This document shows positions 11,537 to 21,311 of a stretch of DNA of 64,000 bases, piece after piece. The notes beneath the pieces are model-generated. The model worked only from the letters and a program-made list of their open reading frames with translations. It was not told where the DNA came from and ran no database searches. The stretch is from NCBI GenBank assembly GCA_951394045.1, contig OX595991.1:2232001-2296000 (forward strand), in the 5' to 3' direction. The stretch's first letter is position 1. The number at the start of each line of letters is the position of its first letter. The translations under genes and the position numbers were made by a program. Source of the DNA: Nitzschia sp. DOCU1. Taxonomy: Eukaryota; Bacillariophyta; Bacillariophyceae; Bacillariales; Bacillariaceae.

Positions 11537-12890
11537 ATGGAATTTGGATACGGCGACTGGAAAAGTGAATTCAAACATCGTCGCAAGGCCCCAGAAGACA
11601 ACAACAGTAACAAAAGTCAATGGTCCAGAAATGACGACACAGTGCGGCACTCACGCGGCGCCGTCCCAGATACAAGAGTTCGGCGAACGAGAAACATGAC
11701 CTCGACGCCGTCCAACCACAACCACGCGGCTGCAAAGTTATTTATCATTGTGGTCGCCGTAGCCGGAGGTGCTTCGTTCCTCTCCATTCTTGCAAGGGGC
11801 AAACAGCAACAAGAGATCGACCAGAAGAATGCCATGGTGCCATGGAGACGATCGGTGCAGTCCAAGTGTCGCCGATTCGTCAACTCCCTACGATCGCAAG
11901 AAGATTGGTCGAACGAGTCGGTTCTAAAGCAAAAGCAACAAGTCGATCATTGGGCCATGCGTCAAGTTCAATTTCCCGAGACTGCTGCCAATCTCCCACT
12001 GGTGGCTTCGTTACAACAGGATGAGCCTTGCCGATACACATTTCTGGATTGGAGAACAGACGACGAAGAAGAGGCGCTGGCCGCATGGGTAGAGTTGGCA
12101 TTGGATGTCTGTACCCCCCTGTGGCAGAAAGTTCAGCCATATCTACCTTGGGTAGACCCCCGAATGTCACGTCCACGAATGAATCTTGCTACACTGCAAG
12201 TTTCGACAAATGGTAGCAACAGTGGCAGCAATCATGTTTCATCGTCAACGGTTAGTCCGCTTCGACGATACTTGCATGATTGGTTATGGAAACCTGACGT
12301 GCCACGCCATGTACCGAGGGTCTATCCAGAAGACATTTGTATCCTGATGGGAGTAGACGAAGGAGGAGAGAACGTCTTGCAGAATTTGAAACGCCTCGAA
12401 CGGTTTGTGGCAGGAATACTGCCGCCACTGTTTCGGTTGTTTCGTATTGTTGAAAGGGGCATTGATTCTCCACATCTCGCTCGTGAAAGGGTAGGAGTCC
12501 ACATGGCATCGGTTTTTCTGCCAATCGTCAACCTACTTACACTGTCCATTGTTCGGCTTGTAGAACGTTGAGAATGGCGAGAAACAGGCCGAAATTCTTG
12601 CAAAGCTTTTGACTGACATAATTGTTGCGGAATCCCCTCCTTCCACGCAGTCTAGAAGACAAGGGGCAGAAACCAGTGATGGATTTCTCCTAATTCGAAC
12701 AAAATTGGATGAAATTGGCTCACGAGCTTTGAATCATCCATCAACCTTGCAAATATTGTGTAAGTATTGCCAGCTGGGAAATTCGGTGACCGTGCTGCTC
12801 GAACAGGGTACGGATCCTAATCAGGGAGGTTCGGCCTTGTCGACGCTCGAGGAGTGTGGCGTACAGTTTGTTAACCTAGCCGACTACTGA
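11537..12890 (+). CDS. Single-pass membrane protein of unknown function
   Basis: About 418 aa in two exons. Read without splicing, the frame stops at 12571 and coding continues in another frame, which mimics a frameshift. A phase-0 intron 12491-12587 (97 nt, donor GTAGGA, acceptor GAAACAG) joins ...HLARER to AEILAKLL and removes the stop. An alternative donor at 12512 also keeps the frame. The first ATG is 11537. Residues 1-53 are polar, and a membrane helix follows at about 63-83 (KLFIIVVAVAGGASFLSIL). An internal Met at 11696 sits just before this helix and could be the true start, giving a signal anchor. The remainder is soluble and Trp-containing, with a Ser/Asn-rich linker and a helical C-terminal part. 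I recognise no family. Its 3' end is 68 bp from the end of the F-box-like gene on the other strand. Confidence 0.65.
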
Positions 12891-12958
12891 AATATCAACT
12901 GTGATAATCATCTTGGACACATTTGAAGATTTCTTTACAAAACTGATGCGTATCTCTT

Positions 12959-13765
12959 TTAATTTCTTATGGATACATTTCCAAATCGTGAACAAAGGTC
13001 ACCGAGAGCCTCCAGGGATTGGTGGTCAATATCAAAGCCATGAGATTCCAAGTAGCTAGAAAGAAACGGGTCTGGGGCCTCGTTCCTTCGTATTTGTGCC
13101 GCCAATGAATGAGTTGCCGCGTGCAACAATCCGGGCCAGAAATCTGTGGCCCGATTGGCACCCGGTGCTGGGATACTGGCGGCTTTTCTAAGCGTTTGAA
13201 AGGCCCGCGAGAGGGACCTACGGTCGGTATCAAATACAATCGTATACATCCTCAAAGGGATTGTGAACTGAATCTCGTGACCTCCTCCACTACCGGCGTA
13301 TATCCACAAATGATAGACCTCACCCGGTTGGGGACGAAAAGTCAACGTTAGTTTTGTGTCTGTGTGTGGTACCAACGGTGAAGCTTTGACCAGTCGACCC
13401 TTTGAAAAGCTTTCCACGTCTTCCTTATTGCCATGTGAATCATGAGCGACAATGAATAAAACACCTTTTCGATTTCCCCAGCCTTGATCCCTCCACCGAG
13501 ATTCGAGAACAATGGAATGAGTGCGGCTTCCGAGGATCACTGGAACTTCTGGGCCTTTGCGATTTCGATCGTTAAATTCTCCAAAGAATTGTCTGGCTGG
13601 AAGTAGCTGGACTGGTGGACTCAGCGTGACCAAGGGGAACGCTCTATAAATCGTCTTGCAAGAACAAGAAAAATTGAGGGCATCACGGATTTCCAGAAAT
13701 TCTGCAACGCGAGCCGCAATTTCCCCTGGACAATCCAAGAGGTGCAACCCTATTATGTCTTCCAT
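12959..13765 (-). CDS. F-box-like protein, tandem paralogue A
   Basis: 268 aa, intronless. The N-terminus (about 10-50) reads like an F-box helix pair (CPGEIAARVAEFLEIRDALNFSCSCKTI), which in the family binds Skp1 of an SCF ubiquitin ligase. The middle (about 75-160) shares a module with the next gene at 14466: a TH/SIVLES-WRDQGWGNRKG core followed by VA-DS, a VxASPL segment and a W-x-Y/F-x-G-x-GGHE segment. This module is plausibly a beta-rich substrate-recognition fold, but I cannot name it. A C-terminal region of about 90 aa is unique to this copy. Function as an SCF adaptor is inference from the N-terminus only. Confidence 0.7.
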   Translation of the reverse strand: MEDIIGLHLLDCPGEIAARVAEFLEIRDALNFSCSCKTIYRAFPLVTLSPPVQLLPARQFFGEFNDRNRKGPEVPVILGSRTHSIVLESRWRDQGWGNRKGVLFIVAHDSHGNKEDVESFSKGRLVKASPLVPHTDTKLTLTFRPQPGEVYHLWIYAGSGGGHEIQFTIPLRMYTIVFDTDRRSLSRAFQTLRKAASIPAPGANRATDFWPGLLHAATHSLAAQIRRNEAPDPFLSSYLESHGFDIDHQSLEALGDLCSRFGNVSIRN

Positions 13766-14465
13766 TTTTCCTTATCGCCCTTGGTCCGTAACGACTAGGA
13801 AATCACCGGTCGGAATGATATCAGTCAATGGAGACGGTGCTTTGCGTTTGAACTCCTCGATGAGTGAGGTTACTTGTTCTTCGTTTGTGTTGTCATCATC
13901 ACGCGTTTTTAGGGAAACGAGATATGCGCCGGTGATTTTGGCGACAAACGATGAGAGAACAAAAATTGGATGACGTGAGATACACGTGTGCTGGCCGGCG
14001 CGCAAGGGTTCGCAAGCGAAACCAGTGAAAGACTCACTCGGGTAGTAGAAGCGAGGTCGAAGAAGTCGCTTCACTCTGCGAATAATTCTTTGGACGCGAC
14101 AAAAGTGTCAACCGTGCGCGCGACAATTTCTATTCTCTACTAGGTTCGATAGGTGTATCGTAGGGAGAGCAAGAATGGTATCAGCAGCAAGAACGGAAAG
14201 CATTCTGTCGACAGGGCAGGCGAGAAAATAAAGAAGCAAAGAGCCGTGGCCTTCTCCTTGCATGGTGCCTGCCTTCAATGTGTTAGAGTCATGGGCTACA
14301 AGATCAGCCCTTTCGATTCGACCTAGTCCGCATAAAGCACTACCCCTAGAGTAATATGACTTAATTCTTTTCTCCTTCCCCGGTAGTCTCTGTAGTAGTA
14401 CTGACCATTAGTCTAACTCAAACTAGTCAGTCATTGATGCCTATCGCAAACCTATAGCAACCAAC
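13766..14465. other. Intergenic region between F-box-like paralogues
   Basis: About 700 bp holding the 5' region of paralogue A and the 3' region of paralogue B. A minus-strand frame at 14074-13772 begins at a GTG and has no recognisable domain. No other feature is seen. Confidence 0.4.
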
Positions 14466-15047
14466 CTAGTACCCCCAGTACTCGCCTTCGATTTCCATAA
14501 ACGAATGTTCATCCATTAGGCCAACGGCGTGCAAGTCCAACGGAGTGTCGAAAAACAGTTCGTGCCCACCATGATCACCGACAAACATCCACAAACGGTA
14601 CGTCTCATTTGATCGTGGTTGAAATTCCATGCGCAAATGGGTTGTGACATGATCCGCCGCCGGTGACGCTACCACCACACGGCCACTATCAAAATGATTT
14701 CTGGCTTCGACAGGGCTATTGGAATCGGTAGCAACAACATACAACCTCCCTTTACGACCGCCCCAACCCTGGTCCCTCCAATCTGTCTCAAGGACAATAG
14801 TGTGCAGGGTGCCGGATGCGGTGGTTGGAATGTTGGCGGCTGTCCTGATTTTATCATGATATTCCCCAAGGAAATGGCTACCTGCAGGGAGCAGCACGAC
14901 TGGATAGCCAATCTTTTTCAACTTCAAAACGGAGAAGATGTGTTTGCTCGAAGTTGAGAGCAGAGAAGCATCTCGTAGCGGCAAGAAGGATGCCACATGG
15001 TAAATCGCCTCCTTGGGAAGACTGCAAAAGGGGATGTCTTCATTCAT
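14466..15047 (-). CDS. F-box-like protein, tandem paralogue B
   Basis: 193 aa, intronless. The N-terminal F-box-like segment is LPKEAIYHVASFLPLRDASL. It carries the same central module as the gene at 12959: HTIVLETDWRDQGWGGRKGR, then VVATDS, then VVASPA, then LWMFVGDHGGHELFF. It ends about 75 residues earlier than paralogue A, with a short tail EGEYWGY. The copies differ at many positions, so the duplication is not recent. Role as a ubiquitin-ligase adaptor is inferred, not shown. Confidence 0.7.
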   Translation of the reverse strand: MNEDIPFCSLPKEAIYHVASFLPLRDASLLSTSSKHIFSVLKLKKIGYPVVLLPAGSHFLGEYHDKIRTAANIPTTASGTLHTIVLETDWRDQGWGGRKGRLYVVATDSNSPVEARNHFDSGRVVVASPAADHVTTHLRMEFQPRSNETYRLWMFVGDHGGHELFFDTPLDLHAVGLMDEHSFMEIEGEYWGY

Positions 15048-15366
15048 TGTTTTTGTTCTTGAAACAAGAATGATTTCTGAGACTCGGAAGATTGCGGTTA
15101 AAAGAAATCACGACTCTGAAATCAAGCATGGCAAGACTCAGAACTCGTACCCGTCTTCCCTACTTTCAAGGTTGCCTATGCACCTTTCCGTACAAATCCA
15201 CTTGGCTTCTACCTTTGCCTTGCAAGGTTCCACCAAACCGAATAGGAAAGAAAACGCCCAATGCACGTACGTGACAATGTACCATGTGCACGGAAAAATG
15301 TACAAATGTTTCTTGGGCCTCTTGCTTTGCCAATGATGATCGCCGAGTTTCTCACCATCACTGGCC
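15048..15366. other. Short intergenic region
   Basis: About 320 bp between the 5' end of F-box-like paralogue B and the 3' end of the next minus-strand gene. No gene or repeat is seen. Confidence 0.4.
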
Positions 15367-16269
15367 TCACAACATCATCATTGTATCCACAATATTTGAT
15401 GGATTGTCTGGATCGCAACAGGGGCAGCCAGCTTGTCGAATTCCGGGAGCGTGCTCTCTTTCAAAGAGTTTGGTAATGTTCGACGAAGGATTCAAAGCAC
15501 TCTGAATCGCCCGATTGTGCTGAGCGGGACCCTTTCCACTGTATACACTACCGTTAGGTCGACTCGTAGTAGCCACGCTAGACTCTGTGGCATTGGTAGC
15601 CTCCCCGGTCACCCGCCGAATCACCAAGTTTCCACTTGCTGGAAACGATATCGCAGGTGCTGCCTTTGTCTCACCAGCAGCCCCACCATTCGTTTCGGGT
15701 TCACTTGTGCTAGCAGCTTGTTTGCTCGAGTCTGGAGTCGTTGCTACATTGACTGTGGTACCGGCAGGAAAGGGCTTGCCCTGTTCCGGTGCTTTGCAGC
15801 CATTCGCCATGTAATCCTGAAGACAACTTTGCAGATATTCTGCCATGGCCCGTCGGTCGTCGATTGCATCCTCCTCTTCCCCAAACAATTGAGTAATTTG
15901 CGCCAACATGACATCCCGAGCATATACGCATAGCTTTTCCATGGTCCTTCGCCCGCCCTTGAATGCCGGCGGCAATGCCTCCAAAATATCCTCATTCTCG
16001 ACATCGGCCATGGGCTTGAGAATTTTCGTTTTGTAGTTTCCCCCGTTTTTGCTTTCGGGCAATCCCGGAATCAGTTCCGTCGGAGAATTCGGAAAGACAA
16101 TGATAATAGCCGTCTCCAAAGGGACACAACCGGGCGCTTTGCAGGACACTTGCATGACCATGACAGTTGTGCCCATATCTAGCGCATCGTCGGGAATCGT
16201 GGCCTCGATTTCTTGGACAATGCGGCGTTTGTGTTGCCGAAGCACAAGATTTTCGTTGGCGGAAAACAT
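15367..16269 (-). CDS. Conserved-looking protein of unknown function with Cys-rich C-terminus
   Basis: 300 aa, intronless, starting at ATG 16269. The N-terminal half (about 1-150) is compact and domain-like. It includes a VMVMQVSCKAPGCVPLETAI segment with two Cys followed by a hydrophobic strand, then a predicted helical part. Residues about 165-250 are low-complexity (Ala/Ser/Thr/Gly). The last 25 residues hold a distinct motif, GCPCCDPDNPSNIVDTMMML, with Cys-x-Cys-Cys, the kind of tail kept for metal binding or lipid or partner attachment. I do not recognise the family. It has no signal peptide, so it is probably cytosolic or nuclear. The gene is divergent from the plastid protein at 16719. 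Confidence 0.65.
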   Translation of the reverse strand: MFSANENLVLRQHKRRIVQEIEATIPDDALDMGTTVMVMQVSCKAPGCVPLETAIIIVFPNSPTELIPGLPESKNGGNYKTKILKPMADVENEDILEALPPAFKGGRRTMEKLCVYARDVMLAQITQLFGEEEDAIDDRRAMAEYLQSCLQDYMANGCKAPEQGKPFPAGTTVNVATTPDSSKQAASTSEPETNGGAAGETKAAPAISFPASGNLVIRRVTGEATNATESSVATTSRPNGSVYSGKGPAQHNRAIQSALNPSSNITKLFEREHAPGIRQAGCPCCDPDNPSNIVDTMMML

Positions 16270-16718
16270 GGCGGCTCTTTACAACGTTGACTTAGAAAAG
16301 GTTTGACGACTTCTTGACGAATACCGTAGTCTGGTCAACGCAATGCTATTGTAGTCAATCCGATGAAACCTTCGCTGCATCTACCATTTGTGGTCGTGGT
16401 GGCATTGCTTTGTTGGCACCAAAATTTGGTGCCGAGAGGGGCGAGCCGCACGTGCAAAATGCGGCCGGCGCGCTTTCCACGATGTTCCTCAGCTTTCTTC
16501 CACGTGGCAAAACACATCTCTCTGACGCACGATAGAGTAAGTGGTCGAAGCAAAAAAGTTGCATCCGACGATGACGGACAAGATGGCCGTCGAAGCCGAT
16601 GGGGCTGCCCTTCATGTCGGTAATCCATGGTTCAAGCATCCTTGTGAGGTTTACTACCGCCTTTCCTCGTTCTTCCATGTTTGCACTACGGTGACGGTGT
16701 GATTTGTTGCCAAAAGCC
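16270..16718. promoter_or_regulatory. Divergent intergenic region
   Basis: About 450 bp between two divergent starts, presumed to hold both promoters. Frames inside run through into the coding genes on the opposite strand and look like shadows. Confidence 0.4.
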
Positions 16719-17507
16719 ATGATGGGAAGATTCCGACGAAACCTGGCTGCGCTGTTCCTTGTTTTCCTGAGCAATCGGTGTGTGAGTGGGCTGACAATAA
16801 GAAAATCCAAGAATCGATTGCCCACAACGTTTGATTCCAGAAATCATATTGCATCGAGACGTGATGCTCTCTTCGTGTCATTGGGCCTCCTGACGTCAAT
16901 TGGGCTGTCGAACGAAGCTCGAGCCGACGGCACACCTGCTGCCTCCGCATCGGATGCTGCTTCCAAGCAGTTTCCAACATCGGCGGGCCGACGAGGCTGT
17001 CGCACGGTATCGGATCCATCTAGAACTGTCGTCACTTGTACTGGTGATCTAAGAGCCAACAACCCGGACGGACGCCTTTCCAGAGTGTCAGCGACCGAGA
17101 ACGGAGTCTCGACGTCGTCGGTAAAGAATCCGTCCCGGTTTTCACCTCCGTGGACGTACTTGACGGAAACGTCAGATCCTACAAAGGCGTGGAACTCACT
17201 TCAAAATGCCATTGTGGCAGCCGATCCCAACATCAAGATTGTTGAGTTAACCGATAACTATCTGCATGCTACGGCACCAACACAGTCCCCACCCGGTCTG
17301 GATAGTTTGGATGATTTGGAGTTCTTGTTGAGGCCCGAGGACAACTTGGTGCTGTATCGTTCGGCTAGTAGAACAAGTGTATTTGTATATCCGCTGACGC
17401 AACCAGTCAGCGACAGCAACGCTAATCTAAAGCGTCTCCAAAAGATTAGATCGATCTTGGGATGGGAAGAGCTAGGCTACAGCCAGCAAGGCAGCCAGCC
17501 ACTGTGA
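16719..17507 (+). CDS. Thylakoid-lumen DUF1499-like protein
   Basis: About 262 aa. The N-terminus is tripartite: a signal peptide ([19 protein letters not shown]), a Ser/Arg/Lys-rich transit segment, then a twin-arginine sequence [13 protein letters not shown] ending in a likely lumenal cleavage at EARADG. This pattern is typical of plastid proteins sent to the thylakoid lumen by the Tat route. The mature part has two Cys flanking a basic stretch (CRTV and VTCTGD), then a DUF1499-like core: [49 protein letters not shown]. The family has no established activity. An in-frame TTG lies upstream, but the tandem ATG at 16719/16722 starts the signal peptide. Family assignment is moderately sure; lumen location is well supported. 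Confidence 0.75.
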   Translation: MMGRFRRNLAALFLVFLSNRCVSGLTIRKSKNRLPTTFDSRNHIASRRDALFVSLGLLTSIGLSNEARADGTPAASASDAASKQFPTSAGRRGCRTVSDPSRTVVTCTGDLRANNPDGRLSRVSATENGVSTSSVKNPSRFSPPWTYLTETSDPTKAWNSLQNAIVAADPNIKIVELTDNYLHATAPTQSPPGLDSLDDLEFLLRPEDNLVLYRSASRTSVFVYPLTQPVSDSNANLKRLQKIRSILGWEELGYSQQGSQPL

Positions 17508-17925
17508 AACCATTACTTATGTCTAAGAGTTAGTAGAAGTATGGACAAGTGATGATATTTACATTAATTCAACTACTTGGTAGTTAGTCTTGCTCGAGTT
17601 GAAGGCATGCGTTGGTTCATCGCTATGCGCCTCTGCTCTAAGGTCACCTCCGGGAGGCAAGACTCGTGCCGGAGGTCCTTTGCAACGTGGCGGCAGCATC
17701 TGCAAACAGACTGCCGCTTTCCATGCAACTTATATACAGTGTGGAAGTTCTTCCTTATTGACAGCTTGAGCAAGCAATCTTGTCCCAAGCTCGCTTTCCG
17801 GCGAAACGGCAACCATCACACCACATGCCATAATGTACACGGCAGGGTGCTGCTGCTGGCAAGACGAAGTCTTCTTCCTAAAGCAGATGGTGGAGAATGT
17901 TCGAAACTGCTCCAAAGCGTCTTGT

Positions 17926-18174
17926 TCACGAAGACCTCTGGGAGACTGAAAGTGAGGACCTCTCGGAAGCAGAGAAAATATCGTCGTCGTCGAGCAAAGA
18001 CAACACTTCATCCAAAATGTCGAGCGTGCACTGCACACGGTTGTTGTTCGACTGCTCTTTTCGTGGTGCCCTATAAGGAGGTCTTAAAGAAAATGCTTCT
18101 TGCATAATGGACTCACTCGTCGCTTGCGACGAAAGGTTTGCATACATACAGAGGGGAGCATCGGTAGAAGACAT
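17926..18174 (-). CDS. Possible small acidic protein, unproven
   Basis: An ATG-initiated frame of 82 codons on the minus strand. The product is Ser-rich with an acidic LDDDDIF segment near the C-terminus and no recognised domain, signal peptide or Cys motif. It lies alone between the DUF1499-like gene and the repeat region. Length and composition are compatible with a small gene or with one exon of a spliced gene, but also with chance. Confidence 0.25.
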   Translation of the reverse strand: MSSTDAPLCMYANLSSQATSESIMQEAFSLRPPYRAPRKEQSNNNRVQCTLDILDEVLSLLDDDDIFSASERSSLSVSQRSS

Positions 18175-18892
18175 GCTGCTGATTATCTTGAGAGGAAGTC
18201 TTGAGGGACCTGGTAGTAGACCTGTGTTTTTTAGAGTACAAGTTAAAGGGAGGACGCTAGCTAATGCGTGTAGTGACACGCGGAGGTCGGTAGCGCGTGG
18301 TGCCAGAGCGTGCCGCGGTGACAGTTCGGAAATTATGAGAACGAGAGCGAAGCAAAAATTTGTTGTTGGGCCTAGCCGGGGAAGCGTTGCCGGCGAATGA
18401 AGTGTCGAGGCAATTATTTACCAGATCTTGAGAAAACTCGCTGAGCTGGAGCGCGAGAAATATGTCGTGGCACAATAGTAATGTGTTCACAAAGCCCGAC
18501 GGGTGCAAGGTGCGAAACAGAAAATGGCGTATGATAAGAACCAACTCAGCGCCGTTTCTGATTCTTCGAATTCCTAAACATTCCAGATACGGTACAGAAA
18601 CGGGTGGTTCGCAACGACACATAACGCCATTAAGCCCTCTGACTCTTTTTATCTCAAGGGGGAGGCCCTTATTTGACCCCAATGGAGCCCCAATTCCCGA
18701 GAATTTGTTTAGAGGGAGCGCGGCTTGGGCGAATCCTCGTCCTCTCCTCATTTTTTCATAGTAGGCCCAAATCTCGCGATTAGCGGTCGCACACATGAAC
18801 TCGACTGGAGTCATTAAGTTTCGGCCGTTATTGCCTCTAAAGATGACGCAAGTAAAATATCCTGCTTAGTAAATAACTTCAGCATCACTTTC

Positions 18893-18927
18893 ACTCGTTG
18901 CCCCAGTTGCAACGAGTTGCAACGAGT
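18893..18927. repeat. Short tandem and inverted repeat
   Basis: The 10-mer GTTGCAACGA occurs twice in tandem (18906-18925). An inverted 9-mer ACTCGTTGC lies just upstream (18893-18901), matching GCAACGAGT at 18909 and 18919, so two alternative hairpins can form. It lies in a non-coding region; function unknown. Confidence 0.6.
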
Positions 18928-19221
18928 AGCAGTATCAGTGATTCATTGACTACGTCAAGTTGCTTGGTAATAAATAAGTAATAGAACGTAGGACGAAAAG
19001 TTCACGGTAATGTGGAAAAGCGCTCTGTTTATTGACCACGCCCAATTTACGCCTTTGCCTTTTTACCAGGTATCGTAAGACCTTATTGCACGACTTCGCG
19101 TTGGAATACGATCGCTATCAAAATTGATGGTGCAACTCTGCCGCTAAACTAAGAATGTTTATTCAGAAGCGTTAGGCCGAAATATGCTACGATACCAGGC
19201 AGTAGAGGCACCTCTGCCCCT

Positions 19222-19336
19222 ATCTACAAGGATATTTTGGCCAGTATCATAGCGTTTTCTCCCTCGAGGGAAAGGAGAATACCATCTACAAAGATATTCT
19301 GGCCAGTAATATCATACGGTAGCGTTTCCTCCCTCG
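19222..19336. repeat. Imperfect direct repeat, two copies of about 50 bp
   Basis: Copy A (19222-19266) and copy B (19284-19336) share ATCTACAA-GATATT-TGGCCAGTA at the start and TAGCGTTT-CTCCCTCG at the end. Copy B has an 8-nt insertion relative to A. They are separated by 17 bp. Confidence 0.7.
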
Positions 19337-19404
19337 CATACCACTTGAATCTCATTTTCTCTCTGCTGGGGTTCGCCGCTTTCTCACCGGAGCGTAAACA
19401 AGAA

Positions 19405-19644
19405 ATGAGAGATGTATCTGGTAAACCAACTAACCGGTAGCTAGGAATGACATACGACTAGCAAGCATGGGGGCCGGCAGACATGTGTGTGTTTCCACCA
19501 TCATCAGTAGTACTATCATTAAAACAGCGAGTAATGAGAGATGTGAACCTACCTTTAGATAGGACTGACGTACGACATAGTATCTATGATTCCAGGTAGG
19601 AGCAGATATGTGTGTTTAGTACTATGATTGAAGTAGCGAGTAGT
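19405..19644. repeat. Degenerate direct repeat, two copies of about 110-130 bp
   Basis: Both copies (about 19405-19533 and 19534-19644) begin ATGAGAGATGT. They share, in order, a block like GACATACGAC/GACGTACGAC, an A-ATGTGTGTGTTT block, and a TAGTACTAT-ATT-AA--AGCGAGTA block. The arrangement is a head-to-tail duplication with many substitutions. It ends next to the 3' end of the carboxypeptidase gene. Confidence 0.6.
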
Positions 19645-19649
19645 ATGGT

Positions 19650-21311
19650 TTACGATAGCCTCGTATAATCTTTTCGTACCAACTGTTTCGTAGCGGCAAG
19701 GTAGCCCAAAGCAAAACAGACCGCAGCCAGCACGACCACAAAGAGAAGATGCGAGATGGGCTCGTTGAAGGGAGTACCGGATTTGTGGTGCTGGGAACTA
19801 CCTTTGGCCTCGCTCGCCGCTGCCGGCGCCTTGTCATGAAAGGATGGAAGTGCAATGTCAAGAAACGGCTCATCCTTTACAAACCTGGTGATCAAATCGA
19901 GAGCTTGCTTTGGGTTGCTGTTGGGAAGCAAGTGGCCTGCGTTGTAAACTACAACGAACTGGAGTGCATCGAGCGCCTTGCTAAAGCCAGCGACATCGTC
20001 GTTCACCATCCACAGCCCACGATCGGCCGTACGCCACTGATCTTGTCCACTCCATTCCATCTTGTTCAGCACCATTTCGCTGCCCTGAGCGCAAGTCGTC
20101 AAGTCTCGATCTCCATTGTAGATCAAAACTCTGATACCTGCGTCTAACAGTTCGGCAATGTACGGAGCCACCGATTCTGGTTGATCATGAGCCAGCAACG
20201 TCTTACCGGGTAGTGCTTCTTCTTCCATGCGTCGCTTTCTTTGGCGGCGGCGACGACCAGCCCCAGGAATGCAGCCTTCCCACACGACATCTTGGGGCGC
20301 ATGCAGAGCTTTCTTGACCTCTGGGTTGTTGTAAAACTGATCCATGGTACTGTTCTTACCGAACAGTACGGGATACAGGTCAAACGTGGTGACATCGTAC
20401 GGATTAGGGGATCGAAAGGTTTCGGGAGGAAAGGCAGCCGCTCCTGCCGCTTTCAGGACAGCACTCATGACACTACATTCATCTGGAATCGTAAAGTCAT
20501 GGAAAGGAGGTGACATTTTCTTTCCACTCACACAGTCCTTCCATACTTCATGAAGCGAGTCTTTGGTGGTGGAGTCAATGAGGCCATGCCACCAGGCAAA
20601 ATCAATGACAGCAGGGCCCTGTGTCTTGGCGTCGATCCAACCATTGCCCAGTCCAATGCCGTTCAGGTTAATGTGGCCTTCATCGTCTTCCAGCAGAAGA
20701 AGATTCTCTTGATGAATCCTGTGAGCAATGGAGGGCACGTAATAGCCAGCATAGGATTCTCCAAATAAAAAGAGTTTCTTTGGTTTCATTTCTGGAAAGG
20801 TGTCATAAAAGTTGAGCAAAAAGCCGTGCATGTCCAGTCCAATATCATTTTCCGATTCCGGCATGGGTCCATAGCTGAAACCTACACCCTGTGGCATTTC
20901 GACGTATAGCATATTGGTAGCTTTTGTCCAACCCCACTCATTTGCCAGCAGTGGCGGAGTGAGTCCAGTCTTGGGGTACCCGGCCGGATAGTGAGCCGTC
21001 GAGACAGGGGCATTTTCAAACAGACCCCCATGCAAGCTGCTGCAACCCGGGCCTCCATTGTGCCAGATGGTCAGAGTGTCTTTTGCGGCAGCCGTGTGGG
21101 GGACAAACAGCCAAAACATGAATTTCGAATCTTCCCACTCGTCCTTGTTGCGGCTTGTGGGCATTTGACCGGCGTACATTTTACCGTCAAAATCATTAAA
21201 GGCTTCGACAATGTCACCGAGGCCGTGAACCTCAAAGTCTTTGGCGTTTAGCGAATGGGACAAAGTGCCGCATACAAAGTAAGCACTAAACAATAGTAAC
21301 CACTTCATCAT
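19650..21311 (-). CDS. Serine carboxypeptidase (peptidase family S10), membrane-anchored, copy 1
   Basis: About 553 aa, intronless. It should remove C-terminal residues from peptides in the secretory or vacuolar pathway. The start Met at 21311 (or 21308) opens a signal peptide, KWLLLFSAYFVCGTLS. Family landmarks in order: NGGPGCSSLHGGLFENAP, the nucleophile motif FGESYAGYYVPS, a DRD segment with the catalytic Asp (YNGDRDLTTC), and NAGHLLP with the catalytic His. A basic insert GAGRRRRQRKRRMEEE sits between the Ser and Asp parts, a place where S10 enzymes may be cut into two chains. The C-terminus has a membrane helix (LLFVVVLAAVCFALGYLAAT) and a short cytosolic tail, as in KEX1-type enzymes. 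An upstream in-frame TTG is not needed. The paralogue lies at 22093, same strand. Confidence 0.92.
   Translation of the reverse strand: MMKWLLLFSAYFVCGTLSHSLNAKDFEVHGLGDIVEAFNDFDGKMYAGQMPTSRNKDEWEDSKFMFWLFVPHTAAAKDTLTIWHNGGPGCSSLHGGLFENAPVSTAHYPAGYPKTGLTPPLLANEWGWTKATNMLYVEMPQGVGFSYGPMPESENDIGLDMHGFLLNFYDTFPEMKPKKLFLFGESYAGYYVPSIAHRIHQENLLLLEDDEGHINLNGIGLGNGWIDAKTQGPAVIDFAWWHGLIDSTTKDSLHEVWKDCVSGKKMSPPFHDFTIPDECSVMSAVLKAAGAAAFPPETFRSPNPYDVTTFDLYPVLFGKNSTMDQFYNNPEVKKALHAPQDVVWEGCIPGAGRRRRQRKRRMEEEALPGKTLLAHDQPESVAPYIAELLDAGIRVLIYNGDRDLTTCAQGSEMVLNKMEWSGQDQWRTADRGLWMVNDDVAGFSKALDALQFVVVYNAGHLLPNSNPKQALDLITRFVKDEPFLDIALPSFHDKAPAAASEAKGSSQHHKSGTPFNEPISHLLFVVVLAAVCFALGYLAATKQLVRKDYTRLS

Larger units (their letters stand above)
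17508..19649. other. Gene-poor stretch with degenerate repeats
   Basis: More than 2 kb without a secure gene. It holds one weak minus-strand frame (17926-18174), a 10-bp tandem with inverted copy near 18893-18927, and two sets of imperfect direct repeats between 19222 and about 19644. The remaining frames are short and carry no recognisable domain. It may be an old, decayed mobile-element region (inference). Confidence 0.5.

Noticed and set aside
12542..12620. Disrupted gene or frameshift at the stop near 12571
   Set aside because: A GT-AG intron in phase 0 removes the stop and joins both frames, so a pseudogene is not needed.
13772..14074. Minus-strand frame of 100 codons between the F-box-like genes
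   Set aside because: Begins at GTG with no ATG and has no recognisable domain.
18257..18814. Minus-strand frame of 185 codons in the gene-poor stretch
   Set aside because: Starts with ATG but composition looks random and no domain or homologue comes to mind; overlapping plus-strand frames are equally open.
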